Assembly: GCF_014650595.1 (NCBI RefSeq)
Contig: NZ_BMVG01000001.1
Location: forward strand, 186,001 to 250,000
DNA: 64,000 bases
DNA from: Streptomyces alanosinicus
GTDB lineage: Bacteria; Actinomycetota; Actinomycetes; Streptomycetales; Streptomycetaceae
Direction of reading: 5' to 3'
Position 1 is the first letter of the stretch; every line of letters starts with the position of its first letter. The translations under genes and the position numbers were made by a program. Under the pieces are notes generated by a model. It was given only the letters and a program-made list of their open reading frames with translations, did not search any database and was not told where the DNA came from. Positions 56,373 through 64,000 of this stretch are shown in pieces.

Positions 56373-57442
56373 TTTTCCGCTGCCCATCCCGCATAGAAGA
56401 GGCCCAGTCCGACAATCACACAGATTCCCTGGATGATCCAGAATCGGACCACCACAAGGACTTCGGACCAGCCCTTGAGTTCGAAGTGGTGCTGGAGCGG
56501 TGCCATCCGGAAGACGCGTTTGCCGGTGAGCCGGAAGGAGCCGACCTGGATGACGACCGACATGGTGATGAGGACGAACAGGCCGCCCATGATGGCCACC
56601 AGCAGTTCCGTGCGGGAGAGGATGGCCAGACCCGTGAGGACACCGCCGAGGGCGAGCGAGCCGGTGTCGCCCATGAAGATCTTCGCCGGCGAGGTGTTCC
56701 ACCACAGGAAGCCCAGGCAGGCGCCCATCAGCGCGGAGGCGATCACCGCGAGGTCGAGCGGGTCGCGCACCTCGTAGCAGGCGGCCGGGTTGGTCAGGGT
56801 CTGGTCGTTGGCGCAGGACTCCTGGAACTGCCAGACGCCGATGAACGTGTAAGCACCGAAGACCAGCACGGAGGCGCCGGTGGCCAGGCCGTCCAGACCG
56901 TCGGTCAGGTTCACGCCGTTCGACATCGCGAGGATCATGAACAGCGCCCAGACGACGAACAGCACCGGGCCGATCGTCCAGCCGAAGTCGGTGATGAAGG
57001 ACAGCTTGGTGGAGGCCGGGGTGTTGCCGCGCGCGTCGGCGAACATCAGCGACAGCACGGCGAACGAGATGCCGACGATCAGCTGGCCGGCCATCTTCGC
57101 CTTGGCCCGCAGGCCCAGCGAACGCCGCTTGACGATCTTGATGTAGTCGTCGAGGAAGCCGACCAGCCCCATGCCGAACATCAGCCCGAGGACCAGGATG
57201 CCGGAGTAGGTGGGCGCGTAACCCGTGATGAGCTTGCTCAGGAAGTACGCGGCGATCGTCGCCAGGATGAAGGCGATGCCGCCCATGGTCGGCGTACCGC
57301 GCTTGCTGGCGTGCTCGCGCGGGCCGTCGTCACGGATGTACTGGCCGTAGCCCTTCCGTGCGAGGAGCTTGATCAGCAGCGGGGTGCCGATCAGCGTCAG
57401 GAAGAGGCCAATGACTCCTGAGAACAGGATCTGCTTCATCAT
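56369..57442 (-). CDS. mraY: Phospho-MurNAc-pentapeptide translocase
   Basis: MraY transfers phospho-MurNAc-pentapeptide to undecaprenyl phosphate, making lipid I. The 357-residue product has ten transmembrane helices and the catalytic motifs FLDDYIKIVKRRS, NLTDGLDGLATG and MGDTGSLALGG, with HHFELKGW near the C-terminus. Its ATG overlaps the murF stop codon (ATGA), and a second ATG follows at once. Confidence 0.97.
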   Translation of the reverse strand: MMKQILFSGVIGLFLTLIGTPLLIKLLARKGYGQYIRDDGPREHASKRGTPTMGGIAFILATIAAYFLSKLITGYAPTYSGILVLGLMFGMGLVGFLDDYIKIVKRRSLGLRAKAKMAGQLIVGISFAVLSLMFADARGNTPASTKLSFITDFGWTIGPVLFVVWALFMILAMSNGVNLTDGLDGLATGASVLVFGAYTFIGVWQFQESCANDQTLTNPAACYEVRDPLDLAVIASALMGACLGFLWWNTSPAKIFMGDTGSLALGGVLTGLAILSRTELLVAIMGGLFVLITMSVVIQVGSFRLTGKRVFRMAPLQHHFELKGWSEVLVVVRFWIIQGICVIVGLGLFYAGWAAEK

Positions 57443-58845
57443 CGGGCGGCAACCTCGCCCTCGGCAGCGGTCTCGACGAGTGCCTGGGCAACGCTCTCCA
57501 GGCCCACCGATCGGGACGCCTTCACGAGGACGACGTCCCCCGGGCGCAACTCGCTGCGCAACAGGTCGATCGCCGCCTGTGCGTCGGACACGTGCACCGA
57601 CTCCTCACCCCACGAACCCTCGTTATATGCGCCCAGTTGCAGCCAGGAGGCCTCAATCCCCCCGACGGCGACGAGCTTGCTGACGTTGAGCCGGACGGCG
57701 AGCCGTCCGACGGCGTCGTGCTCGGCGAGCGCCTCGTCCCCCAGCTCGGCCATCTTGCCGAGCACCGCCCACGTGCGGCGCCCCTTGCCCATGGCCGCGA
57801 GCGCCCGGAGGGCGGCCCGCATGGACTCGGGGTTGGCGTTGTAGGCGTCGTTGACGATGGTCACGCCGTCCGGTCGCTCGGTGACCTCCATGCGCCAGCG
57901 GGAGAGGGTGCCCGCCTCGGAGAGCGCGGTGGCGATCTCTTCCGCGGACATGCCCAGCTCATGGGCGACGGCGGCCGCGGCGAGCGCGTTCGACACGTGG
58001 TGCTCACCGTACAGGCGCATGGTCACATCACATGCACCGGAGGGTGTGTGAAGTCTGAAGGACGGCTGTCCGCTGTCCGTGAGTCGCACGTTCTCGGCGC
58101 GTACGTCCGCTTCGGCCGACTCTCCGAAAAGGACCACCTTCGCCTTGGTACGGGGGGCCATGGCCCGGACCAGCGGGTCGTCGGCGTTGAGGATCGCCGC
58201 CCCGTCCTCCGGGAGGCCCTCGACGATCTCGCCCTTGGCCTGCGCGATCTGCTCGCGGCCGCCGAACTCGCCGATGTGGGCGGTGCCGACGTTGAGGACG
58301 AGGCCGATCTTCGGAGGCGTCAGACCCGTGAGGTAGCGGATGTGCCCGATCCCGCGGGCGCCCATCTCCAGCACGAGGAACTGCGTCTCCTCGGTGGCGG
58401 ACAGGGCCGTCAGCGGCAGCCCGATCTCGTTGTTGAGCGAGCCGGGCGTGAACACCGTCGGCGCCTTGTGCCGGAGCACCTGCGCGATGAGGTCCTTGGT
58501 GCTGGTCTTGCCGGCCGAGCCGGTCAGGGCGACGAGGGTCGCGCCGAGCCGGCGTACGACGTGCCGGGCGAGGGCGCCGAGGGCGGTCTGCACGTCCTCG
58601 ACCACGATCGCGGGCTCGCCGACCGGGCGTGACGCCAGTACGGCGACCGCGCCCGCCTCGACGACCGCGGCGGCGAAGTCGTGGCCGTCGACACGCTCGC
58701 CGACGAAGGCGGCGAACAGGCTGCCGGGCACCACCTCGCGGGAGTCCCGGACGACCGGCCCGGTGACCTGGACGGACGGATCCGGTATGTCCTGCGTCTG
58801 CCCGCCGACGACTGCTGCGATCTCGGCGAGGGAGAGGGCGATCAC
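57439..58845 (-). CDS. murF: UDP-MurNAc-tripeptide:D-Ala-D-Ala ligase
   Basis: MurF adds D-Ala-D-Ala to complete the pentapeptide. The 468-residue product has DSREVVPGSLFAAFVGERVDG, the ATP loop TGSAGKTSTKDLIAQVL, NVGTAHIGEFGGREQIA and NDAYNANPESMRAALRAL. GTG at 58845 has AGGGGA 8 bases upstream, and this ribosome-binding site lies in a tandem duplication of the murE end (58849-58894). A frame running to 59061 inside murE is rejected. Confidence 0.95.
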   Translation of the reverse strand: MIALSLAEIAAVVGGQTQDIPDPSVQVTGPVVRDSREVVPGSLFAAFVGERVDGHDFAAAVVEAGAVAVLASRPVGEPAIVVEDVQTALGALARHVVRRLGATLVALTGSAGKTSTKDLIAQVLRHKAPTVFTPGSLNNEIGLPLTALSATEETQFLVLEMGARGIGHIRYLTGLTPPKIGLVLNVGTAHIGEFGGREQIAQAKGEIVEGLPEDGAAILNADDPLVRAMAPRTKAKVVLFGESAEADVRAENVRLTDSGQPSFRLHTPSGACDVTMRLYGEHHVSNALAAAAVAHELGMSAEEIATALSEAGTLSRWRMEVTERPDGVTIVNDAYNANPESMRAALRALAAMGKGRRTWAVLGKMAELGDEALAEHDAVGRLAVRLNVSKLVAVGGIEASWLQLGAYNEGSWGEESVHVSDAQAAIDLLRSELRPGDVVLVKASRSVGLESVAQALVETAAEGEVAAR

Positions 58846-58848
58846 AAG

Positions 58849-58894
58849 TTCATCCCCTGGGTCTTCTGGATTTTCATCCCTGGGTCTTCTGGAT
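58849..58894. repeat. Tandem duplication spanning the murE stop codon
   Basis: A 22-23-base segment occurs twice head to tail (58849-58871 and 58873-58894), differing only by one extra C in a CCC/CCCC run. The right copy encodes the last murE residues QKTQG and its TGA; the left copy, out of frame for murE, forms the ribosome-binding site of murF. Confidence 0.8.
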
Positions 58895-60394
58895 GGCTGC
58901 GCGGAGCACCTGGCGGTCGTCGAACGGACGGACCACGCCGGCGATGTCCTGGCCCTGCTCATGGCCCTTGCCCGCGACCAGCACGGTGTCGCCGGCCTGG
59001 GCGCGGCCCACCGCCGCGGCGATCGCCGCGGCCCGCTCCTCGAAGAGGAGCACCTCGCCACGCTCGTGCGCGGGCACGGAGGCGGCTCCCTGGAGCATGG
59101 TCGCGAGGATCGCGAGCGGGTCCTCGGAGCGGGGGTTGTCGGAGGTCAGTACGGCCGTGTCGGCGAGCCGGGCCGCGGCGGCGCCCATCGGGGCACGCTT
59201 GGTCCGGTCGCGGTCGCCGCCGCAGCCGAGGACGATGTGCAGCCGGCCCTTGGTGACCTTGCGCAGCGCCTTGAGCACCGATTCGACCGCGTCGGTCTTG
59301 TGGGCGTAGTCGACGACCGCGAGATAGGGCTGCCCGGCGTCCACGCGCTCCAGCCGGCCGGGGACGCCGGGTACGGCGGCGATGCCGTCGGCGGCGGTCT
59401 GCGGGTCGAGACCGGCGGCGGCGAGGGCGACGACGGCGGCGAGGGTGTTCGCCACGTTGAAGGGACCGGCGATCGGCGACCTGGCGTGGATCCGCTCGCC
59501 GTCCGGGCCGACGGCGGTGAACGTCGAGTCCGTGGGGCCGACCTGGACGTCCTCGGCGCGCCAGTCGGCGTCGGGGTGGCCCTCGGCGGAGAAGGTGACG
59601 ACCGGGACCGTGGCCTCCTTCGCGAGCCGGCGGCCGTACTCGTCGTCGGCGTTGATCACACCGAGCTTGCTGCGCTTCGGCGTGAACAGCTGTGCCTTGG
59701 CCCGGAAGTAGTCCTCCATGTCGGAGTGGAACTCCATGTGTTCCGGGCTGAGGTTGGTGAACACGGCGATGTCGAAGACACAGCCGTCGACCCGGCCGAG
59801 GACCAGGGCGTGGCTGGAGACCTCCATGGCGACCGCGTCGACGCCGCGCTCGCGCATGACGGCGAAGAGGGCCTGCAGGTCGGTGGCCTCGGGGGTGGTG
59901 CGCTCGGACTTGATGCGCTCGTCGCCGATGCGCATCTCGACCGTGCCGACGAGACCGGTGGACTTCGCGGTCCGCAGCCCGCCCTCGACCAGATAGGCGG
60001 TGGTGGTCTTGCCGGAGGTGCCGGTGATGCCGATCTGGAGCAGGTCGCGGCCGGGGTGACCGTAGATCGTCGCCGCGAGTTCGCCCATCCGCGCGCGCGG
60101 GTCGGCGGCGACGAGGACCGGCAGCCCGGTGGCGGCGGCGCGCTCGGCGCCCGTCGGGTCGGTGAGCACGGCGACCGCGCCGAGGCCGGCGGCCTGGGTG
60201 ACGAAGTCGGCGCCGTGCAGACGGGCCCCCGGGAGGGCGGCGTACAGGTCGCCGGGGCGGACGGCGCGCGAGTCGTGGGTGATCCCCGTGACCTCGGCGG
60301 CGGCGTCGGGAGCGGCGGCACCCAGCTGATCGGCGAGTTCCGCGAGGGGTGTGGCGGAGACCTGAACCGGTCGCGGCGGTCCCGGATATGTCAC
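58874..60394 (-). CDS. murE: UDP-MurNAc-dipeptide:diaminopimelate ligase
   Basis: MurE adds diaminopimelate to UDP-MurNAc-L-Ala-D-Glu. The 506-residue product has ITHDSRAVRPGDLYAALPG, the ATP loop GTSGKTTTAYLVEGGL, FTNLSPEHMEFHSDMEDY and the amino-acid selectivity motif DNPRSEDP typical of diaminopimelate enzymes; Streptomyces use the LL isomer. GTG at 60394 (VTYPGPPRPVQV) has AAGGG 7 bases upstream. GTG at 60529 also has a ribosome-binding site (AGGA, 8 bases) and would add 45 residues; this alternative cannot be excluded. Confidence 0.94.
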   Translation of the reverse strand: MTYPGPPRPVQVSATPLAELADQLGAAAPDAAAEVTGITHDSRAVRPGDLYAALPGARLHGADFVTQAAGLGAVAVLTDPTGAERAAATGLPVLVAADPRARMGELAATIYGHPGRDLLQIGITGTSGKTTTAYLVEGGLRTAKSTGLVGTVEMRIGDERIKSERTTPEATDLQALFAVMRERGVDAVAMEVSSHALVLGRVDGCVFDIAVFTNLSPEHMEFHSDMEDYFRAKAQLFTPKRSKLGVINADDEYGRRLAKEATVPVVTFSAEGHPDADWRAEDVQVGPTDSTFTAVGPDGERIHARSPIAGPFNVANTLAAVVALAAAGLDPQTAADGIAAVPGVPGRLERVDAGQPYLAVVDYAHKTDAVESVLKALRKVTKGRLHIVLGCGGDRDRTKRAPMGAAAARLADTAVLTSDNPRSEDPLAILATMLQGAASVPAHERGEVLLFEERAAAIAAAVGRAQAGDTVLVAGKGHEQGQDIAGVVRPFDDRQVLRAAIQKTQG

Positions 60395-60559
60395 GGAAGC
60401 GCCCTTCTGAGTGGTTTGGGACTGATCAGCGTGTGGCACGGCGGTGAGCGTACCGGGCGCACCGGGTCCGGAGCGAAGTGAGGGGCGCCGGGGGCCGTGG
60501 TTCCCGGGGTCCGGGGTGATCGTCGTCACGAGTTCGTTCCTGGTGGTCCGGTGTGCTGA

Positions 60560-62524
60560 TCAGGGCTTGTAGTCGACGGGCAGGTTGGCGGGCTGGGCTC
60601 CGGTGGGCGGGACCTGGAGGGTCTTCAGGGCGAACTCCATCACCTGCTTGTAGATGGGGCCGCAGATCTGGCCGCCGTAGTAGCTGCCGGAGGTGGCGTT
60701 CTGGATGGCGCAGTAGACGGTGATCCGGGGGTTGTCGGCGGGGGCGAATCCGGCGAAGGACGAGGTGTAGCCGCGGTACTTGCCGGTGGCCGGATCCACG
60801 CGGTTGGCCGTGCCGGTCTTGCCGGCGACGTTGTAGCCGGGGATGCGGGCCTTGATGCCGGTGCCCTGCTCGTCGTCCACGACGGACTCCAGCATCTGGG
60901 CGACCGTGGCGGCGGTCCGGTCGCTGACCACCCGTGTCTCCTTGGGCTTCGGCGCGGGGGTGAGGCGTCCGTCGGGGCCCTTGGTGCCGCGCACCAGGGT
61001 CGGCTCGATCCGGACCCCGCCGTTGGCGATGGTCGAGTACACGGAGGCGGCCTGCACGGCGTTGATGGAGAAACCCTGGCCGAAAGGAATCGTGTACTGC
61101 TGCGACGTGGACCACTTCTGGTACGGCGCGAGGATGCCGGGGGTCTCACCGGGAAAGCCGAGCCCGGTGTAGCTGCCGATGCCGAACTTGCGCAGGTAGG
61201 AGTAGAGGACCTTGTTCGCCTCGGACTGCGTCCGCCCGAGCTGGCCGGTGGCCAGGATCGTCCCGATGTTGCTGGACTTGGCGAGCACGCCGTTCAGCGT
61301 GAGGTACCAGGTGTCGTGGTCGACGTCGTCCTGGAAGAGCCGGTCGCCGCGGTGCAGCCGGTTGGGTACGACGACATGGGTGAGCGGGGTCGCCGCGTTC
61401 TCCTGCAGCACGGCCGCCATGGACATCACCTTGGCGGTGGAGCCGGGCTCGTAGGCGTCCTGAAGGGCCGCGTTGCCCATGGCCTCCGCGTCCGCCTTGG
61501 ACAGGTTGTTCGGGTCGAAGCCGGGTGCGTTGGCCATGGCCAGGATCTGGCCGGTGCGGGTGTCCTGGACGACGACATAGCCACGGTCCGCGTCGGACCT
61601 GCGCACCTGTTCGGTGATGGCCTTCTGCGCGGCCCACTGGATGTCGCGGTCGATGGTCAGCTCGACGTCGGAGCCGGGCACGGCGGGTGTCTCGTTGGAG
61701 CCGACCGTGGGCACCTCACGCCCGCCGGACTGGGCATAGCGGATCTTGCCGTCCTTGCCCGACAGCTGCTTGTTCAGCTCCTGCTCGATGCCGCCGCCGC
61801 CCTGGCCGTCGGCGTTGACCCAGCCGAGGGTCCCGGCGGCGAGGTCACCGCCCGGGTACACGCGCTGGCTGCTGGGGTCGGCGAAGACACCGGCCAGCAC
61901 ATTGGCGGTGTTGTTGTCCGTCTGCGCCTTCGTGGCGAGTGTGTTCCTCAGGTCCTTGATCTGCTTCCAGACCTGCGGGGTCTGCCGGTTGGCCAGCCGG
62001 GTGTACCGGGAGTTCTTGTTCCTGGGCCGCAGCTTGTGCACGAGCGTGGCCTGGTCCTGCCCGAGGATCGGGGCCAGCAGCGCGGCGGCCTGCTCGGGCC
62101 CGTCGTCGATCTTCAGCTGCTTCCTGGTGAACATCGTCGGGTCGGCCGTGATGTCGTACGCGTCCTCGCTGACGGCGAGGGCCACGCCGCTGCGGTCGGT
62201 GATCCGGCCGCGATCGGCCGTCAGCGTGTGCACGACATACCGGTTCTGCTCGGCCCGCGCGGCGTACGCGCTGGCGTCGACCGCCTGCACCTGCAGCAGC
62301 CGTACGACGAACGCGAGCAGCACCAGGGTCAGCATGAGGCTGACCATGCGCAGCCGGGGCCGCGGGCTGCCGAGCCGGAGGGTCTGCTGGGCCGGCGGCC
62401 GCGCGCCGCCAGGCCGCCGCACCGGATGCGCACCGGGACCGGGCCGGCGCCGCACGGCGTTCCCGGACCGGGCCGGCCCGGGCACCCGACGGCGCGGTGC
62501 TTCCCTGTCGGACACTTGGCTCAC
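60560..62524 (-). CDS. ftsI: Septal penicillin-binding protein FtsI (class B PBP)
   Basis: FtsI is the transpeptidase that crosslinks peptidoglycan at the septum together with FtsW. The 654-residue product has a cytoplasmic Arg/Pro-rich N-terminus, one transmembrane helix (about 60-80), a pedestal domain, and the transpeptidase domain with EPGSTAKVMSMAAVL (SxxK, near residue 361), SSNIG (near 416) and AGKTGTAN (near 567). No PASTA domains are present. GTG at 62524 overlaps the ftsL stop codon (GTGA). The gene ends 165 bases before murE, a gap with no other gene. Confidence 0.96.
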   Translation of the reverse strand: MSQVSDREAPRRRVPGPARSGNAVRRRPGPGAHPVRRPGGARPPAQQTLRLGSPRPRLRMVSLMLTLVLLAFVVRLLQVQAVDASAYAARAEQNRYVVHTLTADRGRITDRSGVALAVSEDAYDITADPTMFTRKQLKIDDGPEQAAALLAPILGQDQATLVHKLRPRNKNSRYTRLANRQTPQVWKQIKDLRNTLATKAQTDNNTANVLAGVFADPSSQRVYPGGDLAAGTLGWVNADGQGGGGIEQELNKQLSGKDGKIRYAQSGGREVPTVGSNETPAVPGSDVELTIDRDIQWAAQKAITEQVRRSDADRGYVVVQDTRTGQILAMANAPGFDPNNLSKADAEAMGNAALQDAYEPGSTAKVMSMAAVLQENAATPLTHVVVPNRLHRGDRLFQDDVDHDTWYLTLNGVLAKSSNIGTILATGQLGRTQSEANKVLYSYLRKFGIGSYTGLGFPGETPGILAPYQKWSTSQQYTIPFGQGFSINAVQAASVYSTIANGGVRIEPTLVRGTKGPDGRLTPAPKPKETRVVSDRTAATVAQMLESVVDDEQGTGIKARIPGYNVAGKTGTANRVDPATGKYRGYTSSFAGFAPADNPRITVYCAIQNATSGSYYGGQICGPIYKQVMEFALKTLQVPPTGAQPANLPVDYKP

Positions 62525-63099
62525 CTGCCGGGGATCGGAGTGGGCTGAGGGAGTGCGGGCGGCGGCGGGACGGCCGCCGCCGGGGCGGGCAGCGCGGGGG
62601 TGGGCTGGGGGCCGCCGGTGAGCATGGGCTGCTCCTGGGGGGACGCGCCGGAGGGGAGCGGGGATCCCGTCGTGGCGAGGGCGGGTGCCGGACTCAGGGC
62701 CGTGGGGGCCGCGGGGACGGTCAGGGCGGCCGAGCGGGGGGCGGCGCTCGGGACGCCCTTGACCCTGCCGTCGGGGCCGAGGAAGGCCGGGTCGCCACCG
62801 GGGACCATGCCGAGTTCACGGGCCCGGCGCTGGAGGGCGTCCGGGGCCGAGTAGGCGTCGATGTCGCGCTGGAGGCCCTGTTCCTCGTCGGTGAGGCTCT
62901 TCGTCCGCTTCTGCAGATCGGCGAGTTTGAACGAGCCTTCGCTGAGCGCGGAGTTCAGCACCAGCAGCCCGATGAGGCCGCCGCCGAGCAGCAGGACGAC
63001 CAGAAGGACGAACGGGGCGCGGGCGGCCTGGGCGCGGCCGGCGGGAAAGAGCCGGACGACTCGCGCGGCCCGCCCCCTCAGTTCGGGTTTCCTACTCAC
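62521..63099 (-). CDS. ftsL: Cell division protein FtsL (septum formation initiator-like)
   Basis: The 192-residue product has a basic N-terminus, one transmembrane helix (about 25-48: APFVLLVVLLLGGGLIGLLV) and a coiled coil (LADLQKRTKSLTDEEQGLQRDIDAY) typical of FtsL/DivIC, which forms a complex with FtsQ and FtsI. Beyond residue 105 it carries an unusually long Pro/Ala-rich tail, absent from most FtsL proteins. It overlaps ftsI by four bases and lies 72 bases after rsmH. Confidence 0.88.
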   Translation of the reverse strand: MSRKPELRGRAARVVRLFPAGRAQAARAPFVLLVVLLLGGGLIGLLVLNSALSEGSFKLADLQKRTKSLTDEEQGLQRDIDAYSAPDALQRRARELGMVPGGDPAFLGPDGRVKGVPSAAPRSAALTVPAAPTALSPAPALATTGSPLPSGASPQEQPMLTGGPQPTPALPAPAAAVPPPPALPQPTPIPGR

Positions 63100-63171
63100 G
63101 GCTCCCCCGGTGGGTTCGGGAATCCAACCGGCCGCCCCTGTGCCTTCGGGAATCCGACCGACCCGTCTCGC

Positions 63172-64000
63172 TCACTCGGCGTCCTCCCTGATGCGCTCGG
63201 CGCCGCGCAGCCTCGCCGGTGCGGCCCGGCGGTTCTCGGCGACCTCTTCCTCGGTGGGAAGTTCGGCACCCCGCGTGAGCAGCTTGAGCCGTGGCTGGTA
63301 GCGCTCCGGCACGACGGGCAGGCCGGGCGGCGCGGTGGTCGCGGCACCGGCCGCGAACACCTGCTTGACCAGCCGGTCCTCAAGCGAGTGATACGACAGC
63401 ACGGCGACCCGCCCGCCGACGGCGAGGGCCTTCACCGACGCCGGGATCGCCCGCTCCAGGACGGACAGTTCGCCGTTGACCTCGATGCGCAGCGCCTGGA
63501 AGGTGCGCTTGGCCGGGTTGCCGCCGGTGCGCTTGGCGGCCTGCGGCAGGGCGTCCCGGATCAGCTCGACAAGCCGCGCGCTGTTGCTGAACGGCTCCTT
63601 CTCCCGCTCCCGCACGATCGCGGACACGATCCGCTTGGCCTGCTTCTCCTCGCCGTACATGCGCAGGATGCGCACGAGTTCGCCCGCCGGGTAGGTGTTG
63701 AGGACCTCGGCGGCGCTGATGCCGGTCGTCTGGTCCATCCGCATGTCCAGGGGCGCGTCCTGGGCGTAGGCGAAGCCGCGGTCGGCCTCGTCCAGCTGCA
63801 TGGAGGAGACCCCGAGGTCGAACAGGACGCCCTGCACGCGCGCGATGCCGAGCCGGCGCAGGACGTCGGGCAGTTCGTCGTAGACGGCGTGCACGAGGGT
63901 GGCGCGCTCGCCGAAGGGCGCCAGCCGCTCACCGGACAGGCGCAGTGCCTCCTTGTCCCGGTCGAGACCGATCAGCCGCGCCTCGGGGAACCGGGTCAGC
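63172..64000 (-). CDS. rsmH: 16S rRNA m4C1402 methyltransferase, C-terminal part
   Basis: The window end cuts the start of this gene (first gene of the dcw cluster here); 276 codons are visible. RsmH (MraW) methylates N4 of C1402 in 16S rRNA using S-adenosylmethionine. [20 protein letters not shown] is the end of the SAM-binding region, [19 protein letters not shown] the family signature, [19 protein letters not shown] the second signature and [17 protein letters not shown] the third. The C-terminus is complete. Confidence 0.95.
   Translation of the reverse strand, partial: LTRFPEARLIGLDRDKEALRLSGERLAPFGERATLVHAVYDELPDVLRRLGIARVQGVLFDLGVSSMQLDEADRGFAYAQDAPLDMRMDQTTGISAAEVLNTYPAGELVRILRMYGEEKQAKRIVSAIVREREKEPFSNSARLVELIRDALPQAAKRTGGNPAKRTFQALRIEVNGELSVLERAIPASVKALAVGGRVAVLSYHSLEDRLVKQVFAAGAATTAPPGLPVVPERYQPRLKLLTRGAELPTEEEVAENRRAAPARLRGAERIREDAE

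Noticed and set aside
60395..60529. Longer N-terminus of MurE from GTG 60529
   Set aside because: It has its own ribosome-binding site, but the added 45 residues are low-complexity and outside the MurE fold. The start at 60394 also has a good site; I keep the shorter form but note the doubt in the feature.

Overview
The window is a stretch of a very GC-rich actinobacterial chromosome, almost certainly a Streptomyces. The evidence is the strong third-position G/C bias, frequent GTG starts, probable leaderless genes, and a gene order (lgt, trpCMBA, trpE-hisI, hisF-priA-hisH-hisB-hisC-hisD, dnaE, lspA, ileS, divIVA-yggT-sepF-yggS-pgeF-ftsZ-ftsQ-murG-ftsW-murD-mraY-murF-murE-ftsI-ftsL-rsmH) that matches the conserved core region of Streptomyces coelicolor. 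Nothing looks like a prophage, an integrated element, a CRISPR array or a specialised-metabolite cluster. There are no tRNA or rRNA genes; the only structured RNA I can support is a T-box leader in front of ileS.

Layout. 1-2.3 kb: the end of a CoA-ester lyase, lgt, and a membrane-anchored thioredoxin-fold protein. 2.4-9.4 kb: tryptophan genes trpA, trpB, the small modulator trpM and trpC, then small membrane proteins, trpE and hisI. 9.5-12.5 kb: a TIGR03085 protein, a VOC protein, an MFS exporter and a toxin-antitoxin-like pair whose Fic motif is degenerate. 12.5-18.3 kb: the histidine operon hisD-C-B-small membrane protein-H-priA-ridA-hisF. PriA also supplies the missing TrpF activity, which links the two pathways. 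18.4-26.6 kb: a beta-helix-like membrane protein, a LON-domain protein, a YbaK deacylase, a DUF2567 protein, an ABC transporter and a NYN-domain protein. 26.8-38.8 kb: a small hydrophilic protein, dnaE, a DUF2252 protein, a second anchored thioredoxin-fold protein, phoD, a dienelactone hydrolase, an SDR and an Na+/H+ antiporter. 38.9-46.1 kb: a GNAT protein, a pseudouridine synthase, lspA, a DksA-type zinc-finger protein with a long histone H1-like tail, and ileS. 46.2-64 kb: the division and cell-wall (dcw) cluster read leftwards, from rsmH (cut by the window end) to divIVA.

How the genes work together. The dcw genes form one long minus-strand array that makes lipid-linked peptidoglycan precursor (murE, murF, mraY, murD, murG), polymerises and crosslinks it at the septum (ftsW, ftsI, ftsL, ftsQ), positions the Z ring (ftsZ, sepF, yggT) and directs tip growth (divIVA). 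Many neighbouring genes overlap by four bases (GTGA, ATGA or TTGA), which implies translational coupling and fixes several start codons.

The observations I consider least explained are these: a 66-bp sequence found in two divergent intergenic regions 21 kb apart; a tandem duplication that spans the murE stop codon and builds the murF start region; the degenerate Fic/antitoxin pair beside hisF; palindromic tandem repeats between the two genes of an ABC transporter; the H1-tailed DksA protein; and a possible PHO box laid over a terminator in front of phoD. I did not find a clearly new multi-gene system; the region is mostly conserved housekeeping DNA.
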